Part shown: positions 8,653 through 19,300 of the stretch, piece after piece
Layout: every line of letters starts with the position of its first letter
How positions within the stretch are numbered: the stretch's first letter is position 1
Notes under the pieces: generated by a model
The model's database searches: none
Told to the model about the DNA's origin: nothing
Seen by the model: the letters and a program-made list of their open reading frames with translations, nothing else
Position numbers and translations under genes: made by a program
Assembly: GCA_963578825.1 (NCBI GenBank)
Contig: CAUZDW010000006.1
Coordinates: 83,918 to 147,917 of the forward strand
Length of the DNA stretch: 64,000 nt
DNA from: JAJDNS01 sp963578825
GTDB lineage: Bacteria; Acidobacteriota; Vicinamibacteria; Fen-336
Direction: 5' to 3'

Positions 8653-9801
8653 ATGCCGTCGCTGGAGCAGTTCGCGCAGGCCAAGCTGGCCGAGCTGGAG
8701 TCGGAGCGGTTGCGCCGGGCGACCGTGCCCACAACTCGAGGTCCGGGGGCCGTCGTCTGGCGCGGCGGCCGGAAGCTCCTGTCCTTCTCCTGCAACGACT
8801 ACCTCGGGCTCAGCCAGCATCCCGCGGTCAAGCAGGCAGCGGCGGCGGCACTGCTGGAGCACGGCACCGGCGCGGGTGCGTCGCGGCTGATCAGCGGCAA
8901 TCACCCGCTCTACGCCGACCTGGAGGAGCGCCTGGCTCGCTTCGAGGGCATGGAGGCGGCCCTCGTGTTCGGCAGCGGTTACCTGGCCAACCTTGGGACG
9001 ATCCCGGCCTTGATCGGACCGCAGGACCTGTTCCTAGCCGACGAGCTGAGCCACGCCTGCGTCCACGGCGGCGGCCGCCAGAGCCGTGCGGTCCAGCGGC
9101 GCTTCCGCCACAACGATCTCGCCGACTGTGAGCGGCTGCTCCAGGAGGCGCGCCCGCGGCAGCGCCGCTGCCTGATCGGTACGGACGCGGTCTTCAGCAT
9201 GGACGGGGACCGCGCGCCGCTTGCCGAGCTTGCGGAGCTGGCTCGGAGCCACGACGCCTGGCTACTCGCCGACGACGCCCACGGGCTCGGACTTCTCGGC
9301 GGCGGCGGGGGGTCGCCTCCGCACGTCGCGGGCGTCGATCTCCTCATCGGGACGCTCTCCAAGGCGCTCGGAGGCTACGGCGGGTTCGTGTGTGCCTCGA
9401 AGCCGGTCGTCGAGCTGCTCGTCAATCGGGCGCGCACCTTCGTCTATTCCACCGGTCTGCCCCCGGCGACGCTCGCCGCAGCCGCGGCCGCACTCGATGT
9501 CATCACGTCGGAGCCCGAGCTTCGCCGGCGGCCGGTGGCGAGGGCGCGGCTGTTCGCCGAGGCAGTGGGGCTGCCTCCGCCACCCAGCGCCATCGTCCCG
9601 CTGATCCTGGGCGACGCCGGCTCCGCGCTCGAAGCCTCGGAGGGGCTGGCCGAGGCCGGGTTCCTCGTCGTCGCGATCCGACCGCCTACGGTGCCGTCCG
9701 GTACGGCGCGGCTGCGCTTCTCATTCTCGGCCCACCACACCGAGGACGACGTGCGGGCCCTGGCGCGGGCTGTGGAGCATCTGCGCCTGGCGCCGCCATG
9801 A
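8653..9801 (+). CDS. bioF: 8-amino-7-oxononanoate synthase
   Basis: PLP-dependent alpha-oxoamine synthase joining pimeloyl-ACP or -CoA with alanine to give KAPA, the first late step of biotin synthesis. Seen: FSCNDYLGLSQHP, GTGAGASRLISGNH, DDAHGLGLLG and the PLP Lys in GTLSKALGGYGG. The 382-residue length is normal. The stop overlaps the bioD start (ATGA), so the two are translationally coupled. No bioC, bioH or other pimelate-forming gene occurs in the window, so the pimeloyl thioester must come from elsewhere. Confidence 0.96.
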   Translation: MPSLEQFAQAKLAELESERLRRATVPTTRGPGAVVWRGGRKLLSFSCNDYLGLSQHPAVKQAAAAALLEHGTGAGASRLISGNHPLYADLEERLARFEGMEAALVFGSGYLANLGTIPALIGPQDLFLADELSHACVHGGGRQSRAVQRRFRHNDLADCERLLQEARPRQRRCLIGTDAVFSMDGDRAPLAELAELARSHDAWLLADDAHGLGLLGGGGGSPPHVAGVDLLIGTLSKALGGYGGFVCASKPVVELLVNRARTFVYSTGLPPATLAAAAAALDVITSEPELRRRPVARARLFAEAVGLPPPPSAIVPLILGDAGSALEASEGLAEAGFLVVAIRPPTVPSGTARLRFSFSAHHTEDDVRALARAVEHLRLAPP

Positions 9802-10517
9802 GGACGCTCTTCGTCACGTCGTCGGGCACGGGGATCGGCAAGACGTTCGTGATGCGGTCGCTGATCGGGCATCTCGCCAACGAGGGCCGGCGGGTCGAGG
9901 CCTTCAAGCCCGTGGTCAGCGGCTTCGATCCGGCCGCACCTTCCGTCGGAGACACAGGAGCGCTGCTCGAGGCGCTGGACGCGCCTCTCTGCCCTGAAAG
10001 CGTCGAACGCGTCTCGCCGTGGCGCTTCGGCGCTCCGCTCTCACCCGACATGGCCGCGAGCCGCGAGGGAAGGAGGATCGACTTCGATGGCCTCGTGGGC
10101 TACTGCCGCGACCGCCTTGCGGAGGACACCGACGTTGCCCTGATCGAGGGGATCGGCGGCGTCATGGTCCCCCTCGACGAGCGGCACACCGTGCTCGACT
10201 GGATCGTTGCGCTGGAGATGCCCACGCTGCTGGTCGTCGGCAGCTACCTTGGGACGCTGAGCCACACGCTGAGTGCAGCAACCGCCCTGCGGGAACGGGG
10301 GGTGGCGCTCCGCGTGGTTGTCAGCGAGTCGGAGGAGAGCCCGGTCCCGCTGAGCGAGACTCTGTCGACTCTCGTCCGCCACCTGCCTCGAATCGACATC
10401 TGCGCCCTTCCGCGCTCGAGAGGAGGCCGCCAGCCGGCCCGAGCGGAGCTCGACCGTCTCGTTCAGGTCTGCTGGCCGACTTCTGGGGCCGCAGCGGGCC
10501 CCGGAATTAGAAGCTGA
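9798..10517 (+). CDS. bioD: ATP-dependent dethiobiotin synthetase
   Basis: Closes the ureido ring of DAPA with CO2 and ATP to give dethiobiotin. The P-loop near the N-terminus is TSSGTGIGKT, followed by the catalytic Lys segment EAFKPVVSG and the family motif IEGIGGVMVPL. The ATG at 9798 overlaps the bioF stop, giving 239 residues, typical of the family. The 3' end overlaps the convergent porin gene by 11 bases. With bioA, bioB and bioF this completes the four late steps from KAPA formation to biotin. Confidence 0.95.
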   Translation: MRTLFVTSSGTGIGKTFVMRSLIGHLANEGRRVEAFKPVVSGFDPAAPSVGDTGALLEALDAPLCPESVERVSPWRFGAPLSPDMAASREGRRIDFDGLVGYCRDRLAEDTDVALIEGIGGVMVPLDERHTVLDWIVALEMPTLLVVGSYLGTLSHTLSAATALRERGVALRVVVSESEESPVPLSETLSTLVRHLPRIDICALPRSRGGRQPARAELDRLVQVCWPTSGAAAGPGIRS

Positions 10518-11754
10518 AGACGCAGTCGAACTGCCAGCGGTGCATCGTGGAGTCCTCACCGATGGTCCAGTCGGTGCGGTAGAACGTCACGTTGATGTAA
10601 GCCTTCTTCGGCATCCCGACGCGGAGGTCCGCGCGATACCCGTCCAGGTTGGACGCGCGTCGGGTGTCCGACTGCGCGTAGGCGAAAAAGATCGCGTCCG
10701 GCTGGGAGTCGTATCGCGAGACCCGGAGCGCGACCTGGCCGGGCTTCTTGTAGTCGCCCACCTGGATTCGGCCGAACCAGGCGGTGTCGTTGTCGATGCC
10801 CCGGCCGAGCGCCAGCGGCGCGGTGTCGTCCACCGGCAGGATCGCGCCCAGCCCGTCGCCCGCGCCGAAGTTCTTGTAGAAATACAGCGACACCTTGATC
10901 GGCCACGCCTCGATGGACTTGTTCTGCCATTCGAGGAACAGGCTTCCGACTCGGAAGTCGCTGACCATCTCGCCGGTGTTGGGGTTGACGAGGTTCGTCA
11001 CGTAGCCGGAGTCGATGACCAGGGCGTCCTCGAAGTAGAGCGTGGCCACCTTCTCGGGGCTCGAGATCGCTTCGAAGCCCGCGCCGAGGGCCAGGTCGTT
11101 CTTCTCGCCGAGATCGAAGACGGGCACGATCTGCCCGCCGAGCATGTAGGAGTCGATGGAGTCCCCGGACTCGTTCAGGACGAACTGGTAGAGGTTCAGG
11201 TCGAGCTCTTTCAGAAGACCGCCGGCCTTCCACGCGAACAGCTCCATGGCGCCCTCGATCGTCACATCGTCGTCCCACTGGATGTCCGCGGCGCGCCACA
11301 GTTTCGTCGGGGAGAACTGTCCCGCGATGATCTCCAGCGTGTTCGCCGCCTGCCAGTCGACGTACGCCTCGGCAATGGAGATCGGCGTCTTGCTGAAGCT
11401 GTCGTCGAAGGACTGGTTGTCGGAGATCGGGTTCTTCGGGTTTCCGCTTCGGAGCTGGAAGCCGAGGGCCAGGTTGTCGAGGACCTGGCCCCGGAAGCCG
11501 AATCGCAGGCGGTAGCGGAGTCGGTCACGCCGGCCGTTGTCGAAGTGACCTTTCCAGTTGAACCCCTCGTAGCGGAGGCGGAAGTCACCGCTGAAGCTCA
11601 GCTTGTCGTACCACTTCTTCGGCTCGGCCTTCTTCTCGGGCGGCGCCTCGGCTTCGTCCTCGGCGACCGCCACGGCGACCCCCGCCGGGCCGCCGGCCTC
11701 AACCGATCCTCCGACCAGTACGGCACACCAGATGATCCAGATGAGCTTGGGCAT
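10507..11754 (-). CDS. Putative porin (outer-membrane beta-barrel)
   Basis: A signal peptide (start MPKLIWIIW) is followed by a lysine/glutamate-rich linker and a long series of amphipathic strands, beginning LSFSGDFRLRYEGF and ending with a C-terminal Phe (QFDCVFSF), the usual signal for BAM-dependent insertion. At 415 residues it fits single-channel porins of the alginate-export/Porin_8 type, though substrate and family are not certain. The ATG at 11754 is chosen because an A/G-rich ribosome site (AAAAGGGGGG) precedes it and a signal peptide follows; the in-frame extension to 11820 is unlikely. Confidence 0.8.
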   Translation of the reverse strand: MPKLIWIIWCAVLVGGSVEAGGPAGVAVAVAEDEAEAPPEKKAEPKKWYDKLSFSGDFRLRYEGFNWKGHFDNGRRDRLRYRLRFGFRGQVLDNLALGFQLRSGNPKNPISDNQSFDDSFSKTPISIAEAYVDWQAANTLEIIAGQFSPTKLWRAADIQWDDDVTIEGAMELFAWKAGGLLKELDLNLYQFVLNESGDSIDSYMLGGQIVPVFDLGEKNDLALGAGFEAISSPEKVATLYFEDALVIDSGYVTNLVNPNTGEMVSDFRVGSLFLEWQNKSIEAWPIKVSLYFYKNFGAGDGLGAILPVDDTAPLALGRGIDNDTAWFGRIQVGDYKKPGQVALRVSRYDSQPDAIFFAYAQSDTRRASNLDGYRADLRVGMPKKAYINVTFYRTDWTIGEDSTMHRWQFDCVFSF

Positions 11755-11939
11755 TCCCCCCCTTTTGCGTATTGCCGCCTGAAACGCCCTGAGCGAACGT
11801 CCCGAGCTTGTCACACGCATGCAGCATCACTGTAAACTCTTGGTCGCATCCGGGAAACATCGCTCTCGTCCAAGCGTCATAATTCCTTGCAGTGCAGCGA
11901 CGGGGCTCCGGACTCTCCGTCGTCCGAATGGACCCAACG

Positions 11940-13553
11940 ATGAACGCCTCGAGTCTCAGCCTGATCGTCGCGCTCCTTCCGGTGGCGGTGACGTTTGCCG
12001 ACGCACGGCGCCCCAACATCCTCGTGGCCATCAGCGACGATCAGTCCTGGGTGAACGCGTCGGCGTACGGCGACCCGGCGGTCTCGACGCCGGCGTTCGA
12101 TCGCGTCGCCCGCTCGGGGGCCCTCTTCACCCAGGCGTTCTCCCCCACCCCCGGCTGCTCGCCCACCCGGGCGGCTTTTCTCACGGGGCGCCACAGCTGG
12201 ATGATCGAGCACGCGGGGACCCACGCCTCGTCTTTCCCTCGCAGCTACGCCACCTGGCCCGACCTGCTGGAGGCCTCGGGCTATTCGGTGGGGGCAACCG
12301 GAAAGCTCTGGGGCCCGGGAAATTGGGAGGCCAGCGGATGGGAGAGAAACCCCGCAGGGCCGGCGTGGGCCGGCCGGGAGCTGACGCCCCCAGCCGAGGG
12401 AATCAGCCGGGCCGACTATTCGGCCAACTTCGCCGATTTCCTGGAGGGACGACCGAAGGACCAGCCGTTCGCGTTCTGGTACGGCGCCAGCGAGCCCCAC
12501 CGCTCCTTCGACCCCGGCGTCGGGCTCCGCTCGGGCAAGCGCCTCCAGGACGTCGTCGTGCCGCCGTTTCTCCCGGACACTCCCGAGGTCCGCAGCGACC
12601 TCCTCGACTACCTCTTCGAGATCGAGTGGTTCGACCAGCATCTCGGCAAGATGCTCGAGGCGCTCCATGAGGCCGGCGAGTTCGAGAACACCCTCGTCAT
12701 CGTCACCAGCGACAACGGGATGGCGTTCCCGCGGGCCAAAGCCAACTGCTACGAGTACGGCGTCCACATGCCTCTCGCCATGATGTGGCCGTCTCGCATG
12801 CCGGGCGACAGGGTCATCGACGACCTCATCGGATTCGTGGACATCACCGCCACGATCCTGGATGTTGCGGGTGTGGCCCATCGTTCGGAGCGATATCCCC
12901 TGGCCGGCCGGAGCTTCAAGGACGTTCTTCTGTCCAACGACCAGGGCATCGTCGATCCGAGCCGCGACGCCGTGTATGTCGCGCGGGAACGTCACTCGTC
13001 TTCGCGCTTCAACTCGCTGGGCTACCCGCAGCGCGCCATCCGGACCCACGAGCACCTCTACATCCGAAACCTCGCCCCCGAGAGATGGCCAGCCGGCGCC
13101 CCTCGCAAGTACGGAACGGGCATCTATGCGACCAGCGATGACGTCCTGTCCCGCTCCCTCGGCCCGATGCACGGTGGGTACCACGACATCGACGACTGCC
13201 CAACCCTCCGCTACCTGATCGCCCACCACGACGACCCGTCGGTGGCGCGCTACCTGCACCTGGCGGTGGACAAGCGGCCGGCAGAGGAGCTCTACGACAT
13301 CCGCCGTGATCCGGGATGTCTCGAAAATCTCGCGGCAGACCCGGACTTCGCCGCCGTGCTGGTGCAGCTCCGGGGGAGGCTCGTGCGGTACCTGGAGCAG
13401 ACTGGCGACCTTCGGATCGCCGGCAACGGGGACATCTGGGAGACCTACCCGCGCTACAGCCCGCTCCGCTGGTTCCCCACGCCGGAGTGGGCGCTGGAGA
13501 GCCCCGAAAGCGTCCCCCGCCAGGACTGGCTGGAGGACCGCCGGCCCCGCTGA
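11940..13553 (+). CDS. Sulfatase (arylsulfatase family S1), secreted
   Basis: Formylglycine-dependent sulfatase of the alkaline phosphatase superfamily. A signal peptide ends near FADA. The first metal motif is VAISDDQSW, the modification motif is GCSPTRAAFLTGR (Cys73), and a later metal site is VTSDNGM. The 537-residue length and the EIEWFDQHLGKMLE segment fit sulfatases that desulfate polysaccharides or other sulfate esters in the periplasm. Activity needs a formylglycine-generating enzyme or anSME, not found in this window. It leads a rightward block with the kinase-WD40 and DUF1553/DUF1501 genes. The ATG at 11940 was chosen; one at 11928 is also possible. Confidence 0.9.
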   Translation: MNASSLSLIVALLPVAVTFADARRPNILVAISDDQSWVNASAYGDPAVSTPAFDRVARSGALFTQAFSPTPGCSPTRAAFLTGRHSWMIEHAGTHASSFPRSYATWPDLLEASGYSVGATGKLWGPGNWEASGWERNPAGPAWAGRELTPPAEGISRADYSANFADFLEGRPKDQPFAFWYGASEPHRSFDPGVGLRSGKRLQDVVVPPFLPDTPEVRSDLLDYLFEIEWFDQHLGKMLEALHEAGEFENTLVIVTSDNGMAFPRAKANCYEYGVHMPLAMMWPSRMPGDRVIDDLIGFVDITATILDVAGVAHRSERYPLAGRSFKDVLLSNDQGIVDPSRDAVYVARERHSSSRFNSLGYPQRAIRTHEHLYIRNLAPERWPAGAPRKYGTGIYATSDDVLSRSLGPMHGGYHDIDDCPTLRYLIAHHDDPSVARYLHLAVDKRPAEELYDIRRDPGCLENLAADPDFAAVLVQLRGRLVRYLEQTGDLRIAGNGDIWETYPRYSPLRWFPTPEWALESPESVPRQDWLEDRRPR

Positions 13554-13582
13554 TGGGTCCCCGCCCCGCCGGCCGCCTGGGG

Positions 13583-13588
13583 TAATCT
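13583..13588 (+). promoter_or_regulatory. Candidate -10 element of the kinase gene
   Basis: TAATCT ends 5 bases before an in-frame ATG at 13594. The better ribosome site (GGGGG run) precedes the ATG at 13669, so the kinase may be read from 13669 on a leader of about 75 bases. Confidence 0.35.
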
Positions 13589-13668
13589 GTCCCATGTTTC
13601 AAGGGCAGCAGGCTAGCGACGGGCGGCTCTGCGCAGCGGATCCGCCTCGCCGCGACAGGGGGATGAAG

Positions 13669-14870
13669 ATGGCCCTGGAAGACGGCTCGCGGCTCGGCCC
13701 GTACGAGATCCTCGGGGTCCTCGGTGCGGGCGGCATGGGCGAGGTGTACAAGGCGCGGGACACACGGCTGGACCGCACGGTTGCCATCAAGGTGCTGCCC
13801 GAGTACCTTTCGTCCTCGCCCGAGATCAAGCAACGCTTCGAGCGCGAGGCCAAGATGGTCTCGTCGCTCTCCCACCCCCACATCTGCACATAGCACGACG
13901 TCGGGCACCACGAGGGAGTGGACGTCCTCGTCCTGGAGCACATCGAGGGAGAGACGCTGGCCGAGCGCCTCAAGCAGGGGCCCCTCCCGATGGAGAAGGT
14001 GCTCGAGCTGGGGATGCAGATTGCGGATGCGCTCGGCAACGCGCATAAGTGCGGGGTCATCCACCGGGACCTGAAGCCCGGCAACATCATGCTCACCACC
14101 AGCGGCGTGAAGCTCCTCGACTTCGGTCTGGCCAAGAGCCAGCTACCCGAGACCCAGATGCGCACCGAGAGCTTCTCCAAGGCGCTGACCGACACCCCCT
14201 CGAGCGCACCACTCACGGTGGAGGGCACGATCCTGGGGACGTTCCAGTACATGCCCCCCGAACAGATCGAGGGCCAGGAAGCCGACGCTCGCTCCGACAT
14301 CTTTGCCCTGGGCGCGGTGCTCTACGAGATGGCGACGGGTCGCAAGGCCTTCGAGGGCCGGACCCAGGCAAGCCTCATCGGCTCCGTCATGCACTCGACG
14401 CCGGAGCCGGTCTCGAAGATCGTGCCGCTCGGCCCCCCCGCCTTCGACCGGGTGGTCGAGACCTGCCTGGCGAAGGACCCGGAGGATCGCTTCGGCGCCG
14501 CCCACGATGTGGGATTGCAGCTCAAGTGGATCGCCGAGGGCGGCTCGCAGGTGGGGCTGCCTGCGCTCGTGTCGGCCCGGCGAAAGGTCCGGGAGCGGTT
14601 GGCGTGGGGCGTGGCGACGCTGGCCGCGATCACGGCGGTCGCCTTCGCCGTCCTCTGGGCCCGGCGGGCGCCGGAGCCGCCACAGGTGGTCCGCTTCCAG
14701 ATTGCCGCCCCCGACGGCCTGCCGGTCGTGGGCTCGCCCCGGCTTTCCCCGGACGGACGCCACATCGCGTTCACCGCGCGCGACGCGCAGGGCCAAGCCA
14801 GTGTCTGGATTAGGCCATTGAACGGCCTCGACGCCCAGCCGGTTGCGGGCACCGAGGGCGCGCTCCCGGC
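13669..14870 (+). pseudogene. Ser/Thr protein kinase domain of a kinase-WD40 protein (in-frame stop and frameshift)
   Basis: Hanks-type kinase: glycine loop GAGGMGEVYKARD, Lys in VAIKVLPE, catalytic HRDLKPGNIML, DFG in LLDFGLAKS, the activation-segment end YMPPEQIEG, and DARSDIFALG. A TAG at 13891-13893 interrupts the frame at SHPHICT-stop-HDVGHHEG, where relatives have a hydrophobic residue; one base change from a Leu codon explains it. After the kinase there is one transmembrane helix (about VATLAAITAVAFAVLWA) and the start of a TolB/WD40 propeller. The frame then breaks at 14862-14872 and continues at 14843-16300. Joined, the protein would have about 877 residues: cytoplasmic kinase, one membrane pass, periplasmic propeller, an architecture common in Acidobacteriota. 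Confidence 0.8.
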
Positions 14871-16300
14871 CGTTCTGGTCCCCGGACAGCCGCCACCTGG
14901 GGTTCTTCGCCGGCAACAAGCTGAAGAGGGTCCCGGTGAGCGGCGGGCCGAGCCAGGTCATCTGCGACGCCCGGACCGGGGCCGACGGCTCCTGGAGCGA
15001 AAAAGGGGTGATCCTCTACGACGGCCAGAGCACCGATCCCCTCAATCGCGTTCCTGCCGCCGGCGACATCCCGACGCCACAGGTCGAGGAGGGCGGGTGG
15101 CCCCAGTTCCTGCCGGGAGGAGACCGGTTCCTGTACGTCACCGTGGGCGGGAAACCGGAGCTCAGGATTGGCTCCCTCGACGGAGGAGAGGCCCCGGTCG
15201 TTCTCACGGGCCAGTCTCGCGTCGAGTTTGCACCGCCGAGTCACCTCCTTTACGTCCGGGACAGCACCCTGGTGGCCCAGCCCTTCGACACCGACACCGG
15301 GGAGATCTCGGGCGATCCGGTGCCGCTCGCTCCGGACCTCGGCGTCGATAGTGTGGGGCTCGCGCACTTCACCGCCTCCCGCAACGGGGTCCTGGCCTTC
15401 CGCAGCGGCGAGGCCGGCGGCGGTCGGCTCGTCTGGGTCGACCGCAAGGGTGAGGGCGGAGAGCCCGTGGGCGAGCCCGCGAACATCGAGTCCACCGCCC
15501 TGTTGCCCGACGGGCGCTGGCTGGCTCTTTCTCAGAGCGCGGGCTCCGCTGCGACGAGAAACATCTGGATCCGCGACCTGGTGCGGGGCGTCACCTCACG
15601 GTTCACGTTCAACGAGGGGGACGACCTCAACCCCGTGTGGTCGCCGGACGGCAGCCGGATCGCGTATGCGTCGGAACAGGACGGACAGTTCGACATCGCG
15701 GTCAAGGCAGTCGGCGGCACGGGCGAGCCGGAGATTTTGCTCCAGGCGGACGGGTTGCAGTCTCCCAGCTCGTGGTCGCCCGACGGGAAGCACCTGCTCT
15801 ACTTCAACCTCGACCCTGAGACGTCATTTGACGTCAACGTCTTGCCCTTGGAGGACGATCAAACGGCCCGACCCTTCATCAAGACCCCCTTCGTCGAGCT
15901 GCGATCGCGGTTCTCTCCGGACGGGCGCTGGGTGGCCTACCAGTCGAACGAGTCCGGCCGTTTCGAGATCTATGTCCAGGCATTCCCGGGACCGGGCGGC
16001 AAATGGCAGATCTCGACGGCGGGTGGCCAGGAGCCACAGTGGGGACCCGACGGCTGCGAGCTGCTCTACCTCTCCCCAGAGCGACAGCTGGTGCGCGTCG
16101 AGGTGCAGACGGGCCAGACCTTCGTGGCCGGCATACCCGAAGCGATGTTCCCGGTGAGTCTGCGTAGCGTCACGACAAACAACCGCTATCTCATCGCCCC
16201 GGACGGCCAGCGTTTTCTGCTCCTGAGCTCGCTGATCGAGGACAGCACTCCCCCCACCACCGTCGTCGTCAACTGGACCGCGGAGCTCGAGAACCGCTAG
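14843..16300 (+). CDS. TolB/WD40-type propeller, C-terminal part of the kinase-WD40 protein
   Basis: Real coding begins at about PFWSPDSRHLGFF, one base out of frame with the kinase part; residues before that are frame noise. Repeated PD40 signatures (FWSPDSRH, VWSPDGSRIAY, SWSPDGKHLLY, RFSPDGRWVAYQSNESG) define a six- to eight-bladed propeller. Such domains in kinase fusions are thought to sit in the periplasm and sense ligands or partners. It is transcribed in the direction of the DUF1553 gene, 59 bases downstream. Confidence 0.8.
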   Translation: MRAPRARSRPFWSPDSRHLGFFAGNKLKRVPVSGGPSQVICDARTGADGSWSEKGVILYDGQSTDPLNRVPAAGDIPTPQVEEGGWPQFLPGGDRFLYVTVGGKPELRIGSLDGGEAPVVLTGQSRVEFAPPSHLLYVRDSTLVAQPFDTDTGEISGDPVPLAPDLGVDSVGLAHFTASRNGVLAFRSGEAGGGRLVWVDRKGEGGEPVGEPANIESTALLPDGRWLALSQSAGSAATRNIWIRDLVRGVTSRFTFNEGDDLNPVWSPDGSRIAYASEQDGQFDIAVKAVGGTGEPEILLQADGLQSPSSWSPDGKHLLYFNLDPETSFDVNVLPLEDDQTARPFIKTPFVELRSRFSPDGRWVAYQSNESGRFEIYVQAFPGPGGKWQISTAGGQEPQWGPDGCELLYLSPERQLVRVEVQTGQTFVAGIPEAMFPVSLRSVTTNNRYLIAPDGQRFLLLSSLIEDSTPPTTVVVNWTAELENR

Positions 16301-16359
16301 CAGGCTCGTTCGCCCTCGTGGCAAGCGTATGATGAGGGTGCCCCTCAGAGGCCCCCCCA

Positions 16360-19300
16360 ATGACTCGTGTTGCCAGGCCTTTCATCGCCCTGCTTTCCCT
16401 CGCCCTGGGGCTGGCCTGTGCGGTGGACAAGCCTCCCGAGGTGGTGGCCGCCGAGGATCGGATCCCCGAAGTCATCGATTTTGCTCTCCATGTCCGGCCG
16501 ATTCTTTCGGACCGCTGCTACAAGTGTCACGGGCCGGACGCGAACCAACGCAAGGCCGGTCTCCGGTTCGACACCGAAGATGGGCCCTACGCCGAGCTGC
16601 CGGAGTCGCCCGGCGACTTCCCGATCGTCCCGGGAAGCCTGAGGCGGAGCCAGCTCTACCTCCGCGTCTCGTCCACGGATCCCGCAGTCCGAATGCCGCC
16701 GCCCGAATCCAAGCTCAGCCTCGAGCCGGAAGAGATCACCGTCCTGACGCGGTGGATCGAGCAGGGAGCTGAGTGGAAGCCCCACTGGGCGTTCAGTCCC
16801 GCGGAGCGCCCTGAGACGCCACGTGTCACGAGGCCGGGCTGGGACGACAACCCCATCGATCGCTTCGTGCTGGCCCGGCTGGAGAGAGAGGGCCTCGAGC
16901 CGTCACCCGAGGCCGACCGTGAGACGCTGCTCCGGCGGCTCAGCTTCGATCTCACCGGTCTGCCCCCGACGATCGAAGAGATCGATGCTTTCCTGGACGG
17001 CCGATCAGACGGCGCCTACGACACGGTCGTGGATCGGCTGCTGGCATCGGAGCACTACGGCGAGCGAATGGCCGTCGAGTGGCTAGACCTGGCTCGCTAT
17101 GCGGACACCGACGGCTACCAGGCGGACTTCGACCGCGACATGTCCCCCTGGCGCGACTGGGTCATCGGCGCCTTCAACGACAACATGGGGTTCGATCAAT
17201 TCGTGACGTGGCAACTGGCGGGGGATCTCCTGCCCGACGCCAGCCGGAAGCAGGTCCTCGCCTCCGGGTTCAACAGGCTCCATCCCCACAACGCTGAGGG
17301 CGGGATCGTAGAGGAGGAGTTCCGGGTCGAATACGCCGCCGACCGGACCCAGACCTTCGCCACCGCCTTCATGGGACTGACGGTGGAGTGCGCCCGCTGC
17401 CACGATCACAAGTTCGACCCGATCTCACAGAAGGAGTACTACCAGCTCTACAGCTTCTTCAACAACGTGGACGAGGCCGGGCAGACCTCCTTCAACTCCT
17501 TCAGCCACGCAAAGCAGCCGATGGTCGTGGATCACTACCGCATGTCCCCTCCGACGATGCTCCTGCCCGACGCGTCAACCGAAGAGCAGCTCGACCGTCT
17601 TTCTCAGGAGATCGAGCGGACCGCCGCGGAGCTCGACAGGATTGCGACGCACCGCACGGGCGCGTTCCAGGTGTGGTTCGAGGCCCGAGTCGACACGCTC
17701 TCGGAGGTGCTGCGTCCGAGCGGCCTTCTGGCTCACTACCCGTTCGAAAAGATCCGCATCGACGATATCCCAAACCGGGTGCCGGGAGGCACGCCGGGTG
17801 AGGTCTTCGATCCTGTCCAGGCAACCCTCGCCCGGCGTCTCCCCGAGAGCGTAGACGGGCCAGTGGGGCGGGGACTCCGCATGAACGGGGACGATGCCCT
17901 CTTCTTCCCCGACGTCGGCCGGTTTCGCCGCGGCGAGCCCTTCTCCCTTGCGATCTGGGCGCTGGTGCCCTCCGATCTACAGAAGGGCGTCATCGTCCAC
18001 AGGAACATCGGGGGTGCTCTCTACAACTTCCGCGGCTATCACCTCGGAGTGGACGGCGCGAGGCTCGACGCCGTCCTCGCTCACAAGTTCCCCTACAACT
18101 CGATTCACGTGGTCTCCAGGCTTTCGGTTCCCACGGGGGAGTGGGTCCACCTCGCGATGACGTACGACGGCTCGAGTCGAGCCTCCGGGCTGCGGCTCTA
18201 CCTCGACGGTCGCGAGCTCGAGGTCGAGGTGCGGCGAGATCGCCTGTACCGGGAGATTCTCCACAACGCCAGGGCACGGTCGGGACCGGGCATCAAGGTG
18301 GGCGGGCGAATGCGGTCCAAGGGCTTCACCGACGGCCTCGTGGACGAGCTCATGGTGTGGGAGCGGCGCCTGACGACCCCGGAGGTTGCCTTCCTCGCCG
18401 GGGATGAGGGTCTGCAAGCCCTGGTGAAGAAGCCGGTCGCCGACTGGACGACGGAGGAGAAGCGTCCGTTCCTGGGGCTCTACCTGGATCGATTTGACGC
18501 CGACTGGCAGCGCGTGCGCGGCAAGCTGACGGCGCTCCGTCTCGAGCGGAACGAGCTCATGGAGCAAATCCCCGAGGTGATGGTGATGGACGAGTCGCCG
18601 CCGCGTCAGGCCCACGTCCTGACCCGCGGCGCCTACGACGCACCCACCGAGCCGGTCGAGCCGGGGACACCCGCTCGGATCATGCCCTACCGCGCCGAGT
18701 GGCCGCCCGACCGCAGCGGTCTGGCGCGGTGGCTCACCCACCCCGATCACCCGCTGTTTGCCCGGGTCGCGGTCAATCGTCTCTGGCAGCAGCTCTTCGG
18801 ATCGGGACTCGTGAGAACCGCAGAGGACTTCGGTCAGCAGGGGGAGCTCCCCTCTCACCCCGGGCTTCTCGACTGGCTGGCCAGGGAGTTCATGGAGTCG
18901 GGCTGGGACGTGAAGGCGATGCAGAAACTCATCGTGACCTCGGCCACCTACCGCCAGTCGTCCGACACCGATTCGGAGACGCGCGAGCGCGATCCGGAGA
19001 ACCGTCTGCTCTCTCGCGGAGCGTCCAGCCGCTTGACCGCGGAGATGCTACGCGATCAGGCGCTCCTGGCCAGCGGCCTGCTCGTCGAGAGGATCGGCGG
19101 GCCGAGCGTGAAGCCCTATCAGCCCGACGGCCTCTGGGTGATCAACCCGTTCAGCAGCGAATACGTGCAGGACGAGGGTGAGAAGCTCTATCGGCGCAGT
19201 CTCTACACGTTCTGGAAGCGCAGCGTTCCGCCACCCACGATGGCTATGTTCGACGCCCCGGGCCGCAGTCGCTGCCAGGTGAGGAGGCAAAAGACCAGCA

